Notes under the pieces: generated by a model
What the model saw: the letters and a program-made list of their open reading frames with translations, nothing else
Databases searched by the model: none
Told to the model about the DNA's origin: nothing
Program-made: the position numbers and the translations under genes
Assembly (NCBI RefSeq): GCF_000316665.1
Contig: NC_019678.1
Coordinates: forward strand, 3,472,001 to 3,536,000
Source of the DNA: Rivularia sp. PCC 7116
GTDB lineage: Bacteria > Cyanobacteriota > Cyanobacteriia > Cyanobacteriales > Nostocaceae
Length of the DNA stretch: 64,000 nt
Direction of reading: 5' to 3'
Part shown: piece by piece, positions 52,295-61,264 of the stretch
Layout: each line of letters starts with the position of its first letter
How positions within the stretch are numbered: position 1 is the first letter of the stretch

Positions 52295-53404
52295 TTAGGG
52301 ATTAACAACCGCTCGCAAACTATAATCACCTGCTTGTCCACCTGCGGAAGATTTCGCTTCTATTACATAAACTCCATCCGCTGGTATAGCTATAGAGATT
52401 CGAGAATTAAAATCACCGGCTCCTTTGTCGTCGTTTTGAGCTATTCGTTGATAATCTCTACCTCTAGAAGTTTCGATAGCTTGATATAAACCCAAAGCGG
52501 GATTCATGTTTTTACTTGTCATCTCAATGGTGACTTTTTGTCCTGCTTTACCTTGAAAAACATACAGGTTCAAAAAGCCATTTTCTTTTGTTAGTTTGTC
52601 ATTGATGACTTTATCGTTAAGGGAGATAGGAATAAATTCTCGCTGTTTTTGTCTTTCTAATGTGGAATCTTGAGATACATCACCTTTTCTTGCAGCAGCT
52701 ATAAATGACTTTACTTTGGATGCGGGTATTGCAAAGTTCATTCCTGTATTTAATTTTGCAGGTGAGCCAGTTATAATTCTCGTGTTTACACCGACTACTT
52801 GACCTTTGGTATTAAGTAATGGTCCCCCGGAATTACCTCCAAAAACTGCTGCGTCGTGTTGAACCTCTCCATTGCTCTTGTTGATACGAGTGATGTGTCC
52901 CTGAGTAAACGTGTCTTTAAATTCAGGATTAAGAGGTGAACCAAGCGCAAACACGCGATCGCCAACTTGAGCGCTGTTATCAGAAGCTAGTGTGAGTGTC
53001 CGTAAATTCTTTTGTCCGTGAATTTTTAACACTGCTAAATCTAATCCACCTTTAGCAAAACCAAGCACGTCAGCAGGAATTTTTCTCCCATCTGGAAATT
53101 CAACGGTAACTACACTCGGACTTCCTTCGACGACATGAGCGTTGGTAATAATCAATCCATCTTGACTAACCACAAAACCGCTTCCGTGTCCTTTTCCATC
53201 CTTTACCGTTACAACCGTCGAACTTGCCTTTTTATAAACGCTGCGAGCAATTTGTTCTGATGCGGTTTGCGCTACAGCACTGTTGGAATACCCTAATTTA
53301 TCTCTTTGAACAGATAAAACTTCTTCGATAGCTATCAAACCAATCCAGTTAAATAAAACACACAGTGTCAAACCACTAAATCGAGATAATTTACTGTTAA
53401 CCAT
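52295..53404 (-). CDS. HtrA/trypsin-like protease with C-terminal PPC domain
   Basis: 369 residues, with an N-terminal hydrophobic segment (SGLTLCVLFNWIGLIAI) as signal anchor. The S1C protease core has the triad His90 (IITNAHVVE), Asp122 (DLAVLKI) and Ser192 (GGNSGGPLL). Instead of a PDZ domain, the C-terminus (about 262-369, KVTIEMTSKNMNPALGLY ... GVYVIEAKSSAGGQAGDYSLRA) is a bacterial pre-peptidase C-terminal (PPC) domain. Thus it is HtrA-like but not a standard DegP. It is flanked by two copies of a direct repeat. As part of the protease-rich cluster it may be a partner of the COP23 and dual-protease genes. Confidence 0.92.
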   Translation of the reverse strand: MVNSKLSRFSGLTLCVLFNWIGLIAIEEVLSVQRDKLGYSNSAVAQTASEQIARSVYKKASSTVVTVKDGKGHGSGFVVSQDGLIITNAHVVEGSPSVVTVEFPDGRKIPADVLGFAKGGLDLAVLKIHGQKNLRTLTLASDNSAQVGDRVFALGSPLNPEFKDTFTQGHITRINKSNGEVQHDAAVFGGNSGGPLLNTKGQVVGVNTRIITGSPAKLNTGMNFAIPASKVKSFIAAARKGDVSQDSTLERQKQREFIPISLNDKVINDKLTKENGFLNLYVFQGKAGQKVTIEMTSKNMNPALGLYQAIETSRGRDYQRIAQNDDKGAGDFNSRISIAIPADGVYVIEAKSSAGGQAGDYSLRAVVNP

Positions 53405-53658
53405 TAGTTTATATTTGCTTAATAGACTCTATATCAGCGGTCAAGACGGAATAAAAAGCGATTTTGCACAAAGTGATTTAATTGACCGTACAATATGCAT
53501 AAATCTCAGTCAATACACTTAACGGCAATTTTTTGTGTAAACTCAAATTGCACCCCTCGAAATTAGCTTCTGATAGAATTACTGACTGAAGAGTGCTTTT
53601 TTACGCAAATTATTTAATTTTTTTGAAGTGGTTTATTCTTTTGTGAGGAATATTTCTT

Positions 53659-53727
53659 GTAGGGTGCTGTGACGCTGTGAGAAAATTTGAACGTAGTAAT
53701 ATCGCTGTTTAGCGTCACGCACCACCG
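53659..53727. repeat. Palindromic element, inverted copy of the 27.6-kb inner repeat
   Basis: Begins GTAGGGTGCTGTGACGCT and ends AGCGTCACGCACCACC. Reversed, it matches the inner part of the 27572-27692 element, including TTACTACGTTC in the middle. Confidence 0.65.
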
Positions 53728-53770
53728 TTTATTGTGACAATAAACTACCGCGTCACTGTTAGTTGAAGAA

Positions 53771-53837
53771 GGTGCGTTACGGCAATTCCTAAGTTTCTCT
53801 TACTATTAAATTATTCCGTAGCCGTAGCACACCCTAC
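53771..53837. repeat. Palindromic element GGTGCGTTACGGC, second copy
   Basis: Same ends and orientation as 42750-42815, with a different AT-rich middle. Confidence 0.6.
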
Positions 53838-53857
53838 GTCTGAAAATCAAATGATTA

Positions 53858-53912
53858 AAGCCCACGCAGGTGGGCTTCGCAATTGTAGCCCCACCCTTCG
53901 AGGGTAAGGGCG
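53858..53912. repeat. Direct-repeat element flanking the HtrA-like gene, copy 2
   Basis: Second copy of the 52204-52258 element; contains the AGCCCACGCAGGTGGGCT hairpin and a CCCTTCGAGGG hairpin. Confidence 0.65.
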
Positions 53913-53929
53913 TATTTATTGTCAATATC

Positions 53930-55327
53930 TCACTTTGACTTTTGCATTTTCTCCTCAGAAACCCAATCACCATGAAAGCCATAGGGTACTCGCTGCGGAA
54001 TCAATACCCGCGCTACTGGCTCGGATGTCATATCTTGAGCATCAACTACTACTAATTCAGATATATCCTCGTTAGAGTCATACACAAAAGTAATTACCCA
54101 ACCTTCATCTTCCCCGTTTCCACCGGCGCGGGGTGCAAATACTGCTTCACCACCATAACGCCCTTTGCCAAATTCGTGAGTTTGGGATTTACCGCTATTC
54201 AATTCATATTTAATTACACCTTCAAAACTAGGCATCGCACCTTGTCCCATTTTGCCAGCGTAACCGTAGCGGGTTGGTTGCCCTAAAAAGTTATCGTTGA
54301 CGCGAGGGAATTCTGAAGGTACATCGTCTAACTTTTCTTCGCGCACGCTACCGTCTTTTAAGTTAAATCTCCAACGATATAGGTATGGAATATCTCCTTC
54401 GGCATCGCGTTGCTCGTTATTGGTGGCAAGCACATTTGTGGAATTCATCCGACAAGCAACAAGTATTACTTCATCTCCCTCTTCGTAAGCATTTAAAGTA
54501 TGCCATACAAAGCAAGAGGGAGCTTCAAACCAGCGAATATCATTATTATCGCCGTGACGGGGAACTATACCAAAACGACTGGCTCTATCTTTCTCAAACA
54601 TCATACCGGGTTCGCCTTTTTGCATTCGCATGGGGTTGAATGTCAATGGCAAATCCATAAATATTGTATAGTTGGCGGTGATGGCGAAATCGTGCATCAT
54701 TACTCCCATCGGTAATTCAATGGGTACGGTTTTCAAAAGTTCGCCTTCTGATGAAACTACACTGTAATGTAAGAATGGCGGAGCAAATGAATAGCCGAAA
54801 AACATCATTTCACCGGTTACGGCATCTACTTTAGGATGTGCGGTAAAGGCTGATTGCAATTTACCGTTGTAATTATATTCGCCAAAAGTGTCTAATTCTG
54901 GAAGTTTAATTGCATGAGGGGCACCTCCCTCCCAAAGCGCTAAAAATTCTCCCGCGTGCCATACCAGCGCCGTATTCGCAGCGTTTTTATATGCTCCGTG
55001 GGGATTATCCATCTGCGGAGGCTCTAACATCCCACTCCACACGGCTTTACCTTCTTGATGTTCGATTTGCCATCCTTTGGTTCGCACGTAACGGTTGCGA
55101 TAGCTGGCTTTACCGTTAGAAATCCTTACGCCGTGGAGCATTCCGTCGCCATCAAACCAATGATACTGCCCTTTGGGTTGCCATTGAGGATTGGGGCCAT
55201 TTCTCACAAACATTCCCGACAAATCGGGGGGTAATTCTCCAATTATTTTTAAATTATCGGCGGTAATTTCTTCGCGCACCGGAGCATAATTACCATCGAG
55301 AAAGGGATTTACTGCTGCTGTTACCAT
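53930..55327 (-). CDS. Carotenoid (apocarotenoid) cleavage oxygenase
   Basis: 465 residues of the RPE65/carotenoid oxygenase family: NPFLDGNYAPVREE, GMFVRNGPNPQW, YHWFDGDGMLHGV, and the four iron-ligand histidines in FTAHPKVD, MMHDFAI, VWHTLNAYE and GFHGDWVS. Further conserved blocks are PRVNDNFLGQPTRYGY and GGEAVFAPR. In cyanobacteria such enzymes cleave carotenoids or apocarotenoids, giving retinal or related products. The exact bond cleaved cannot be told. The gene is cytosolic/peripheral-membrane and stands alone, with a heptamer-like 'gttaaag' repeat upstream of its start. Confidence 0.95.
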   Translation of the reverse strand: MVTAAVNPFLDGNYAPVREEITADNLKIIGELPPDLSGMFVRNGPNPQWQPKGQYHWFDGDGMLHGVRISNGKASYRNRYVRTKGWQIEHQEGKAVWSGMLEPPQMDNPHGAYKNAANTALVWHAGEFLALWEGGAPHAIKLPELDTFGEYNYNGKLQSAFTAHPKVDAVTGEMMFFGYSFAPPFLHYSVVSSEGELLKTVPIELPMGVMMHDFAITANYTIFMDLPLTFNPMRMQKGEPGMMFEKDRASRFGIVPRHGDNNDIRWFEAPSCFVWHTLNAYEEGDEVILVACRMNSTNVLATNNEQRDAEGDIPYLYRWRFNLKDGSVREEKLDDVPSEFPRVNDNFLGQPTRYGYAGKMGQGAMPSFEGVIKYELNSGKSQTHEFGKGRYGGEAVFAPRAGGNGEDEGWVITFVYDSNEDISELVVVDAQDMTSEPVARVLIPQRVPYGFHGDWVSEEKMQKSK

Positions 55328-55725
55328 TGTTAGAGGTTAAAGGTTAAAGGTTAGAGGTTAAAGGTTAATCTGTTTTAGATTAAGGGCGTTGCACAATTGA
55401 GATATGAATTTATTCTTCTTATATTTAATATGCCCCCTAAATTCCCCAAAACTGGGGGACTTGAAATTATTTTTATCCCGCCAAGTTAGGGGTTAGGGGG
55501 CTTCGGCATACTTCTAATCAGCAACGCCAGATTAACAATTTTGGGTTTATTTGACGGATGAATTGCAACTTATATTTTATAACGTTGAGAAACCCGGTTT
55601 TGAGGAAAAACCGGGCTTATTGAGTCTCGCGCATTGTTCCAAAATGCAATAAAACCTCTATTCTACGAGGTAAGTAATTAATTATGCCCCTGAAGTGAAT
55701 ATGTACAGTGTTGGTTGAGCAATTT
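55328..55725. other. 398-bp spacer with repeats
   Basis: Holds 'ggttaaaggttagag' heptamers (about 55329-55368), the degraded GGGGGACTT repeat (55428-55505) and an AACCCGGTT hairpin (55589-55617). No gene. Confidence 0.55.
55589..55617. terminator. AACCCGGTTTT hairpin
   Basis: GAAACCCGGTTTT-GAGG-AAAAACCGGGCTT. Same family as at 3941 and 40709. It lies after the miniprotein gene on the minus strand, about 110 bp past its stop. Confidence 0.6.
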
Positions 55726-55872
55726 CTAGTCTGCTTGTTTTACGGGAATAGTCGCAACAGCTTGAGCGTTTGATTTGCTTTTAACTGCGAAAACGGAAGA
55801 TATGATTTTGGGAAACACGATGCAGATAACAGTACTGACAAGAGTTAATAAAAAACCATCAGTTAAACTCAT
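55726..55872 (-). CDS. 48-aa single-pass membrane miniprotein
   Basis: Read from the minus strand: ATG at 55872, stop TAG at 55726. The product starts MSLTDGFLLTLVSTVICIV and continues FPKIISSVFAVKSKS to a short polar tail ending VKQAD. One hydrophobic helix (about 7-29) is followed by a basic patch. GGAG lies about eight bases before the ATG, a good ribosome-binding signal. The size and topology are like those of small thylakoid or regulatory miniproteins, but I recognise no family. An overlapping frame on the opposite strand (55775-55984) has no such signals. Confidence 0.5.
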   Translation of the reverse strand: MSLTDGFLLTLVSTVICIVFPKIISSVFAVKSKSNAQAVATIPVKQAD

Positions 55873-56388
55873 CTTGAACTCTCCATTTTCTGAAAAAGTT
55901 TATATTCTATTGTGGAACAAAATCTTAAGAATTAAATCAGTACTGGCTTTTAAATTTCTTCTGATTTATATAACTGGCATTTAATATTTATATCGGATTT
56001 GACATTCGCGAACCATACACCGTAAAGCAATTATGATGATAAAAATTTTCTTTTGTTAGAATTTATTCACCAAGACAAATTGGAAATTATTGCTTTAAGC
56101 ACCGCTTAATAATTGTTTTTCATCTAAAATGCTGTTTTGAAGGGATTTTTTATTCCTATTACAGCTTGTCTGTTTGGTAAATATTAATGTCATATATCTT
56201 TATATCTCTATAAACATATTTTATCGAACCAGGTTTATATAAATAAATTTTTATAGATATAAGTTAACATTAATTCACCAAATTCATCTGACTGCGGATA
56301 AAAGCATTTGTATCTGTAATAGTTGTCTATTTGTACCAAATGAAGCAATATACTTTCATATACATATTATTGACTATAAAGCCAGCAT
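55873..56388. other. 516-bp AT-rich spacer
   Basis: Divergent region between the miniprotein and the acyl-activating enzyme. No gene or clear motif beyond AT-rich DNA. Confidence 0.4.
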
Positions 56389-58380
56389 ATGATTTCTAAA
56401 ACTAAGAGCACAAAAAATTTATTTCCTAAGCTTTCTGAAACGGACAGTTTAAATTTAAAAAGCGCGGTGGATTACTCAAAGGTAGAGTCCTTACCTGAAA
56501 TTTGGTCAATCGCAGCAAGTCAATTCGGCGATATAACTGCTTTGCATAATCCCCATGCTAAGCCTAAACAGGAAATATTTACTTATAGACAACTTTTTAA
56601 TCAAATTCAACAGTTTGCTGCTGGTTTACAGGCTTTGGGAGTCAAGCCAGAAGCTGGGATTTCTCGGATTTCACTAATTGCCGATAATAGTCCTCGCTGG
56701 TTTATTGCCGACCAAGGTATTATGACCGCTGGGGCTGTAGATGCAGTCCGCAGTTCTCAAGCTGATGTCGATGAGTTAGCGTATATTTTGGCTAATAGCG
56801 ATAGTAATGCTTTAGTAGCGCAAGATTTAGCAACTTTTGAGAAATTGCGTCCTCGTTTAGATGATTTACCAATTCAATTAGTCATTTTGTTAACTGAAGA
56901 ATCACCACCAACTGAAGAAGTTATTAAGGTGTTTAATTTCGGGCAGTTAATGGAGATTGGTGCAAAGCATAATCTAGAACCGGTTAAGCGAAGCCGCGAT
57001 TCTTTAGCAACTTTACTTTATACCTCTGGAACTTCGGGTAAACCCAAAGGAGTAATGCTTTCTCACGGAAATTTGCTGTATCAGGTACGAAATTTACGGG
57101 CAATAGTGCAACCTGAAGCTGGAGATGTTGTTTTAAGTATTCTTCCCACCTGGCACGTGCTAGAACGCACCGGCGAGTATTTCCTGCTTTCTCAAGGCTG
57201 TACCCAAGTTTATACAAATTTACGTTCGATCAAAAATGATTTGAAAAAGTATAAACCCCACTACATGATTGCGGTACCGCGTATTTTAGAATCAGTTTAC
57301 GAAGGAGTACAAAAGCAGTTTCGCGAACAACCAACTTCCAAGCAAAATTTAATTAATCGGTTTTTAGGTATTAGTGGCAAATATATCCAAGCGCGACGAA
57401 TTGCTCAAAACCTAGATTTACAAAATCTGAATCCCTCCACGGGAGAACGAATTGCGGCTAGCATTCAAGAAAAAGCACTTTCACCACTACACGCCCTAGC
57501 TGGAAAAATAGTTTATGGCAAGGTAAAGGAAGCGACGGGAGGAAGAATTAAACAGTTTATTTGTGGTGGTGGTGCATTAGCAAAGCACATAGATGACTTC
57601 TACGAGATTATTGGTATAGAAATCTTGGTTGGTTACGGCTTAACGGAAACCTCTCCTGTTACTCACGCCCGCCGTCACTGGAGCAACTTACGAGGTTCTT
57701 CGGGATTGGGGGTACCGGGCACGGAAGTCAAAATTGTTGATTTGGAAACTCGTAAAGAATTAGCGCCCACAGAAAAGGGTTTGGTATTGCTTAAAGGACC
57801 GCAAATTATGCAGGGTTATTATAAGAACCCAGAAGCAACAAAGAAAGCAATTGATAGCGAAGGCTGGTTTGATAGCGGCGATTTGGGTTGGGTAACTCCC
57901 CGTCTAGATATAGTTTTAACCGGACGAGCAAAAGACACTATCGTATTAACCAACGGGGAAAACATTGAGCCGCTTCCCATCGAAGACGCTTGCTTGAGAT
58001 CTTCATTTATCGACCAAATAATGCTAGTGGGACAAGACAAAAAAAGTCTTGGTGCTTTCATAGTTCCGAATGTAGAAGCATTAGAAAAATGGGCAGAAGC
58101 ACAAAATTTGGAATTATGTGTTAAAGAAGACAATGTTACGTCATCCACCAGCCAAAAAATCAACCTTGAGAGTAAAATGATCCAGGATTTGTTTAGGCAA
58201 GAGTTGACTCGGGAAGTGCGGAATCGTCCGGGATATCGACCGGATGACCGTATCGGGCCATTTAAACTGATTCTGGAACCGTTTTCTATGGAAAATGGCA
58301 TGATGACACGCACTCTTAAAGTCCGGCGACACGTTGTGATGGAACGCTATCACGATATGATTGAGCGGATGTTTGCCTAA
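56389..58380 (+). CDS. aas: Long-chain acyl-CoA ligase / acyl-ACP synthetase
   Basis: 663 residues of the AMP-forming family that activates fatty acids as acyl-AMP and transfers them to a carrier. Motifs: LLYTSGTSGKPKGVMLSHGN (about 208-227), LPTWHVLER, GYGLTETSPV, GWFDSGDLGW and LTGRAKDTIVLTNGENIEP. The N-terminal SIAASQFGDITALHNPHA, the DLQNLNPSTG region and the overall size match cyanobacterial Aas, which recycles free fatty acids onto acyl carrier protein. No signal peptide. A YlqD-like gene follows after 47 bp on the same strand. Distinction between ACP and CoA acceptor is inferred from lineage. Confidence 0.9.
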   Translation: MISKTKSTKNLFPKLSETDSLNLKSAVDYSKVESLPEIWSIAASQFGDITALHNPHAKPKQEIFTYRQLFNQIQQFAAGLQALGVKPEAGISRISLIADNSPRWFIADQGIMTAGAVDAVRSSQADVDELAYILANSDSNALVAQDLATFEKLRPRLDDLPIQLVILLTEESPPTEEVIKVFNFGQLMEIGAKHNLEPVKRSRDSLATLLYTSGTSGKPKGVMLSHGNLLYQVRNLRAIVQPEAGDVVLSILPTWHVLERTGEYFLLSQGCTQVYTNLRSIKNDLKKYKPHYMIAVPRILESVYEGVQKQFREQPTSKQNLINRFLGISGKYIQARRIAQNLDLQNLNPSTGERIAASIQEKALSPLHALAGKIVYGKVKEATGGRIKQFICGGGALAKHIDDFYEIIGIEILVGYGLTETSPVTHARRHWSNLRGSSGLGVPGTEVKIVDLETRKELAPTEKGLVLLKGPQIMQGYYKNPEATKKAIDSEGWFDSGDLGWVTPRLDIVLTGRAKDTIVLTNGENIEPLPIEDACLRSSFIDQIMLVGQDKKSLGAFIVPNVEALEKWAEAQNLELCVKEDNVTSSTSQKINLESKMIQDLFRQELTREVRNRPGYRPDDRIGPFKLILEPFSMENGMMTRTLKVRRHVVMERYHDMIERMFA

Positions 58381-58427
58381 ACATATTCATTTGTTATCGA
58401 ACTTCAAAGGAAAAAAAAGATACTTCT

Positions 58428-58877
58428 ATGGACATCTCTAACCCTCAATTGCTGCTAAAACGCGTTATTAACGTTAAAGCCATCGTTACACCTTTATGGA
58501 AAGAGGAAGTAACCCAGCAATTACAATCTCAAATCAACCAAACCGACCAGCAATTACAGCAAATTGATGTCCAAGGGCAACGAGCAATTACTGAAATTCA
58601 GAAGCAAGGTTTGCAACCCCCAGGACCTCAAACACTACAGCAAATTGAGAATATTCAAACTCAAGTGAATGAGAAAAAAAGCGAGATGCTAGAGCAGAAA
58701 AACCAAAGCCTGCAAAATCTCCAACAAGTACAAATGCTTGAATTAGACCAAGAAGTGAATCAATTTCAACTCGAAGGTTTCTTCCGAGCAGAACAAGGCG
58801 ATAACCTAATTAGTAAAATGCAGGTCGAAATTGTTCTGCGCGATGGCGTTATCGAAGAAATTCGCGGCGACATTTAA
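58428..58877 (+). CDS. YlqD-family coiled-coil protein
   Basis: 149 residues, almost fully helical and Gln-rich (about 25-115, for example TQQLQSQINQTDQQLQQID), with a short beta end (SKMQVEIVLRDGVIEEIRGDI). This layout is the YlqD family, of unknown function. It begins 47 bp after the acyl-ACP synthetase gene and has its own GGAAAAAAAAG purine tract before the ATG. Co-transcription with aas is likely. Confidence 0.82.
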   Translation: MDISNPQLLLKRVINVKAIVTPLWKEEVTQQLQSQINQTDQQLQQIDVQGQRAITEIQKQGLQPPGPQTLQQIENIQTQVNEKKSEMLEQKNQSLQNLQQVQMLELDQEVNQFQLEGFFRAEQGDNLISKMQVEIVLRDGVIEEIRGDI

Positions 58878-58886
58878 CAAATAGTA

Positions 58887-58923
58887 AGAATTCTGGATTC
58901 ATCAAAAGTGAATTCAGAATTCT
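58887..58923. terminator. Hairpin AGAATTCTGGATTCA / TGAATTCAGAATTCT
   Basis: A 15-bp stem with one mismatch pair, between the convergent YlqD (+) and 173-aa (-) genes. The plus strand continues 'gaatgtttattttctt', moderately T-rich. Confidence 0.55.
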
Positions 58924-58974
58924 GAATGTTTATTTTCTTCTCGGGTATGATTTCTCGATGGTGAAAGGTAAAGA

Positions 58975-59496
58975 TTAACGACAGGCTGCGCTGGGAACTG
59001 TATTGTTTCTACTTACTAAACATTGCTCGGAAGAACCAGCCCACACAATTTGCCACAACGGAGGCGAACTTACAAACAGCGAACGTCCTAAGCTTGTCAG
59101 TTCAACTTTATATTTAATTGGCTTTGTCTCCGATGAAGCTAAATTAGTTTGGGTAATCAAAACCATTGCTCGATCTCTTTGAGGATAAATTACCTCCACC
59201 TTGCGATTTAACTGCTGCGATTGAGTTGCATCAAAAGCATTGATGGCGAGGGCTGCCGGATCGGTGCCTCTAAGTACCGTCCTAAATCTGGTTAGCGGTA
59301 TTGCTTTATACTCTATCCTCGAGTGGTATGCTACAAGCTTTTGATTTGGGTTCTGCTTTGCCTGGATTTGCTGTTGTTTTTTAGAGTTATATAACCGATT
59401 AGAATGCCATCTTTGGATTCGATCAATTCCAACTACAACAGCGGTGGCAAAGATGCTTAGCGTAAATAGCATCAAAAATTTCAACTTTGCCGACAT
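58975..59496 (-). CDS. Membrane-anchored hypothetical protein (173 aa)
   Basis: One N-terminal hydrophobic helix (about 5-24, KFLMLFTLSIFATAVVVGI) and a basic, Gln-rich linker, followed by a mixed alpha/beta domain (RFRTVLRGTDPAALAINAFDA, KVEVIYPQRDRAMVLITQTNL, YKVELTSLGRSLFV, PPLWQIVWAGSSEQC). Two Cys near the C-terminus may form a disulfide outside the membrane. The domain pattern looks conserved, but I cannot assign a family. It is convergent with the YlqD gene. Confidence 0.68.
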   Translation of the reverse strand: MSAKLKFLMLFTLSIFATAVVVGIDRIQRWHSNRLYNSKKQQQIQAKQNPNQKLVAYHSRIEYKAIPLTRFRTVLRGTDPAALAINAFDATQSQQLNRKVEVIYPQRDRAMVLITQTNLASSETKPIKYKVELTSLGRSLFVSSPPLWQIVWAGSSEQCLVSRNNTVPSAACR

Positions 59497-59944
59497 AAGA
59501 TTTTAAGAAAATTTTAAAGGGTTGGTTTTTTTTATCTATCCATAATGAATTTTAATTCTAGACATGACTCCTTACTTCATGCCCTGAGTAGAATTTCCGA
59601 AAAATTTTGCTAAAAAAGGATTATGCTCGGAGATATTTTTGACTTTACTTGGGTATGTATTACTTAATGCTGTGTATCCCGAACGACATCTAATTGGAGA
59701 TTCACGAACAAAAATTTAGCAAAATTTCTCAGGTTGAAAAAATATAAGCACATTCTCCATAGGTAAGCAGACGACTTTATATTTTTTTAAGATTCTGATA
59801 TTTAATACCTTCCTTAGTACGCACAAATACAGATTCTTCTACAAGTGTAGTTCTAAAATAGTTCGTCGCGTCCGCCCTCGCGATACAATGCAATCTGGAA
59901 AAAACTATTAAAGTCCGTAAATTATTTATTCGCCTTCATTTCTT
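59497..59944. other. 448-bp divergent promoter region
   Basis: Spacer between the 173-aa gene and the E2 gene. No gene and no recognised operator. Confidence 0.4.
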
Positions 59945-61264
59945 ATGAGTATTCACGAAATATTTATGCCCGCGCTGAGTTCTACAATGACCGAAGGTAA
60001 AATCGTCTCTTGGGAGAAATCTCCTGGGGACAAAGTAGAGAAAGGCGAAACGGTGGTAGTTGTTGAATCAGATAAAGCAGATATGGATGTGGAATCCTTC
60101 TATGAAGGGTACATGGCACATATCTTAGTAGAAGCCGGAAGCAGTGCCCCTGTAGGTTCTGCGATCGCGTTTTTAGCGGAAACTGAAGCTGAAATTGAAA
60201 CAGCAATAGCTCAAGCCAAATCGAGCGGTGCTGCACCAGAACCGGCTAAAGTTGCTGCTGCAACTGCCCCCGGACAAACAGCACAATCTGCCCCAACAAC
60301 TTCAACGAATGGTACTTCTCAAAATGGTGCGGCACGTGGGAGTGGTAGAAAAATTGCTTCACCCCGCGCTCGTAAATTAGCTAAGGAATTTAAAGTTGAT
60401 TTAAGCGGTATTTCGGGTAGCGGTCCTCACGGGCGTATTATTGCACAAGACGTGGAAACTGCTGCCGGTAAGTCTACTACAGTTAAATCTTCTGCACCTG
60501 CAACGGCTCAACCAACTGCTGCACCCGCTCACAGTTCTCCTAAAGTTACCCCTGCTGCGACACCTGCACCTATGCCAGTAGCAGCAACTCCAGGGCAAAC
60601 AGTACCTTTGACGACTTTGCAAAATGCCGTAGTGCGGACTATGAATCATAGCTTGTCCGTACCGACATTCCACGTAGGTTATTCGATTGCTACCGACGAA
60701 TTAAACAAACTTTATAAGCAAATAAAATCTAAAGGCGTAACAATGACGGCGCTACTAGCGAAAGCGGTAGCAATGACATTACAGAAACACCCCTTGTTGA
60801 ATACAAACTATTCAGAACAGGGAATAGTATATCCTGCGAACATCAATATTGCGGTAGCTGTAGCAATGGATGACGGAGGATTAATTACACCAGTATTGCA
60901 AAATGCCGATCGACTAGATATTTACAGCTTGTCGCGTAACTGGAAATCATTGGTAGAACGCGCTCGGGCAAAGCAACTGCAGCCAGAAGAATACAGTAGC
61001 GGCACCTTCACCATATCCAATTTGGGTATGTTTGGCGTAGATACATTCGATGCTATTTTGCCACCCAATCAAGGTTCAATATTAGCGATCGCTGCATCTC
61101 GTCCGGAAGTAGTAGCCACCCCCGACGGTATGATGGGAGTACGTACTCTAATGAAAGTTAACATTACCTGCGACCATAGAGTTATCTACGGTGCCCATGC
61201 AGCAGCATTCCTCAAAGATTTAGCGCAATTAATTGAAACCAATTCTCAATCTTTGACAATGTAA
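59945..61264 (+). CDS. pdhC: Pyruvate dehydrogenase E2, dihydrolipoamide acetyltransferase
   Basis: 439 residues, with one lipoyl domain (1-80) carrying the lipoylation site Lys44 in ESDKADMDVES, an Ala/Pro-rich linker and a peripheral subunit-binding domain (about 138-175, SPRARKLAKEFKVDLSGISG). A second Ala/Pro linker precedes the acetyltransferase domain (about 215-439), where DHRVIYGAHAA contains the catalytic His411. The catalytic start TVPLTTLQNAVVRTMNHS is typical of cyanobacterial/plastid E2. It transfers acetyl groups to CoA. The other complex genes are not in this window. An STRR heptamer run follows the stop. Confidence 0.96.
   Translation: MSIHEIFMPALSSTMTEGKIVSWEKSPGDKVEKGETVVVVESDKADMDVESFYEGYMAHILVEAGSSAPVGSAIAFLAETEAEIETAIAQAKSSGAAPEPAKVAAATAPGQTAQSAPTTSTNGTSQNGAARGSGRKIASPRARKLAKEFKVDLSGISGSGPHGRIIAQDVETAAGKSTTVKSSAPATAQPTAAPAHSSPKVTPAATPAPMPVAATPGQTVPLTTLQNAVVRTMNHSLSVPTFHVGYSIATDELNKLYKQIKSKGVTMTALLAKAVAMTLQKHPLLNTNYSEQGIVYPANINIAVAVAMDDGGLITPVLQNADRLDIYSLSRNWKSLVERARAKQLQPEEYSSGTFTISNLGMFGVDTFDAILPPNQGSILAIAASRPEVVATPDGMMGVRTLMKVNITCDHRVIYGAHAAAFLKDLAQLIETNSQSLTM

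Larger units (their letters stand above)
53405..53929. other. 525-bp spacer rich in repeats
   Basis: Contains three repeat elements in a row (53659-53727, 53771-53837, 53858-53912) and no gene. Confidence 0.6.

Noticed and set aside
55775-55984. 69-codon plus-strand open frame
   Set aside because: Antisense to the better-supported minus-strand miniprotein, which has an ATG, GGAG and a clean transmembrane helix.
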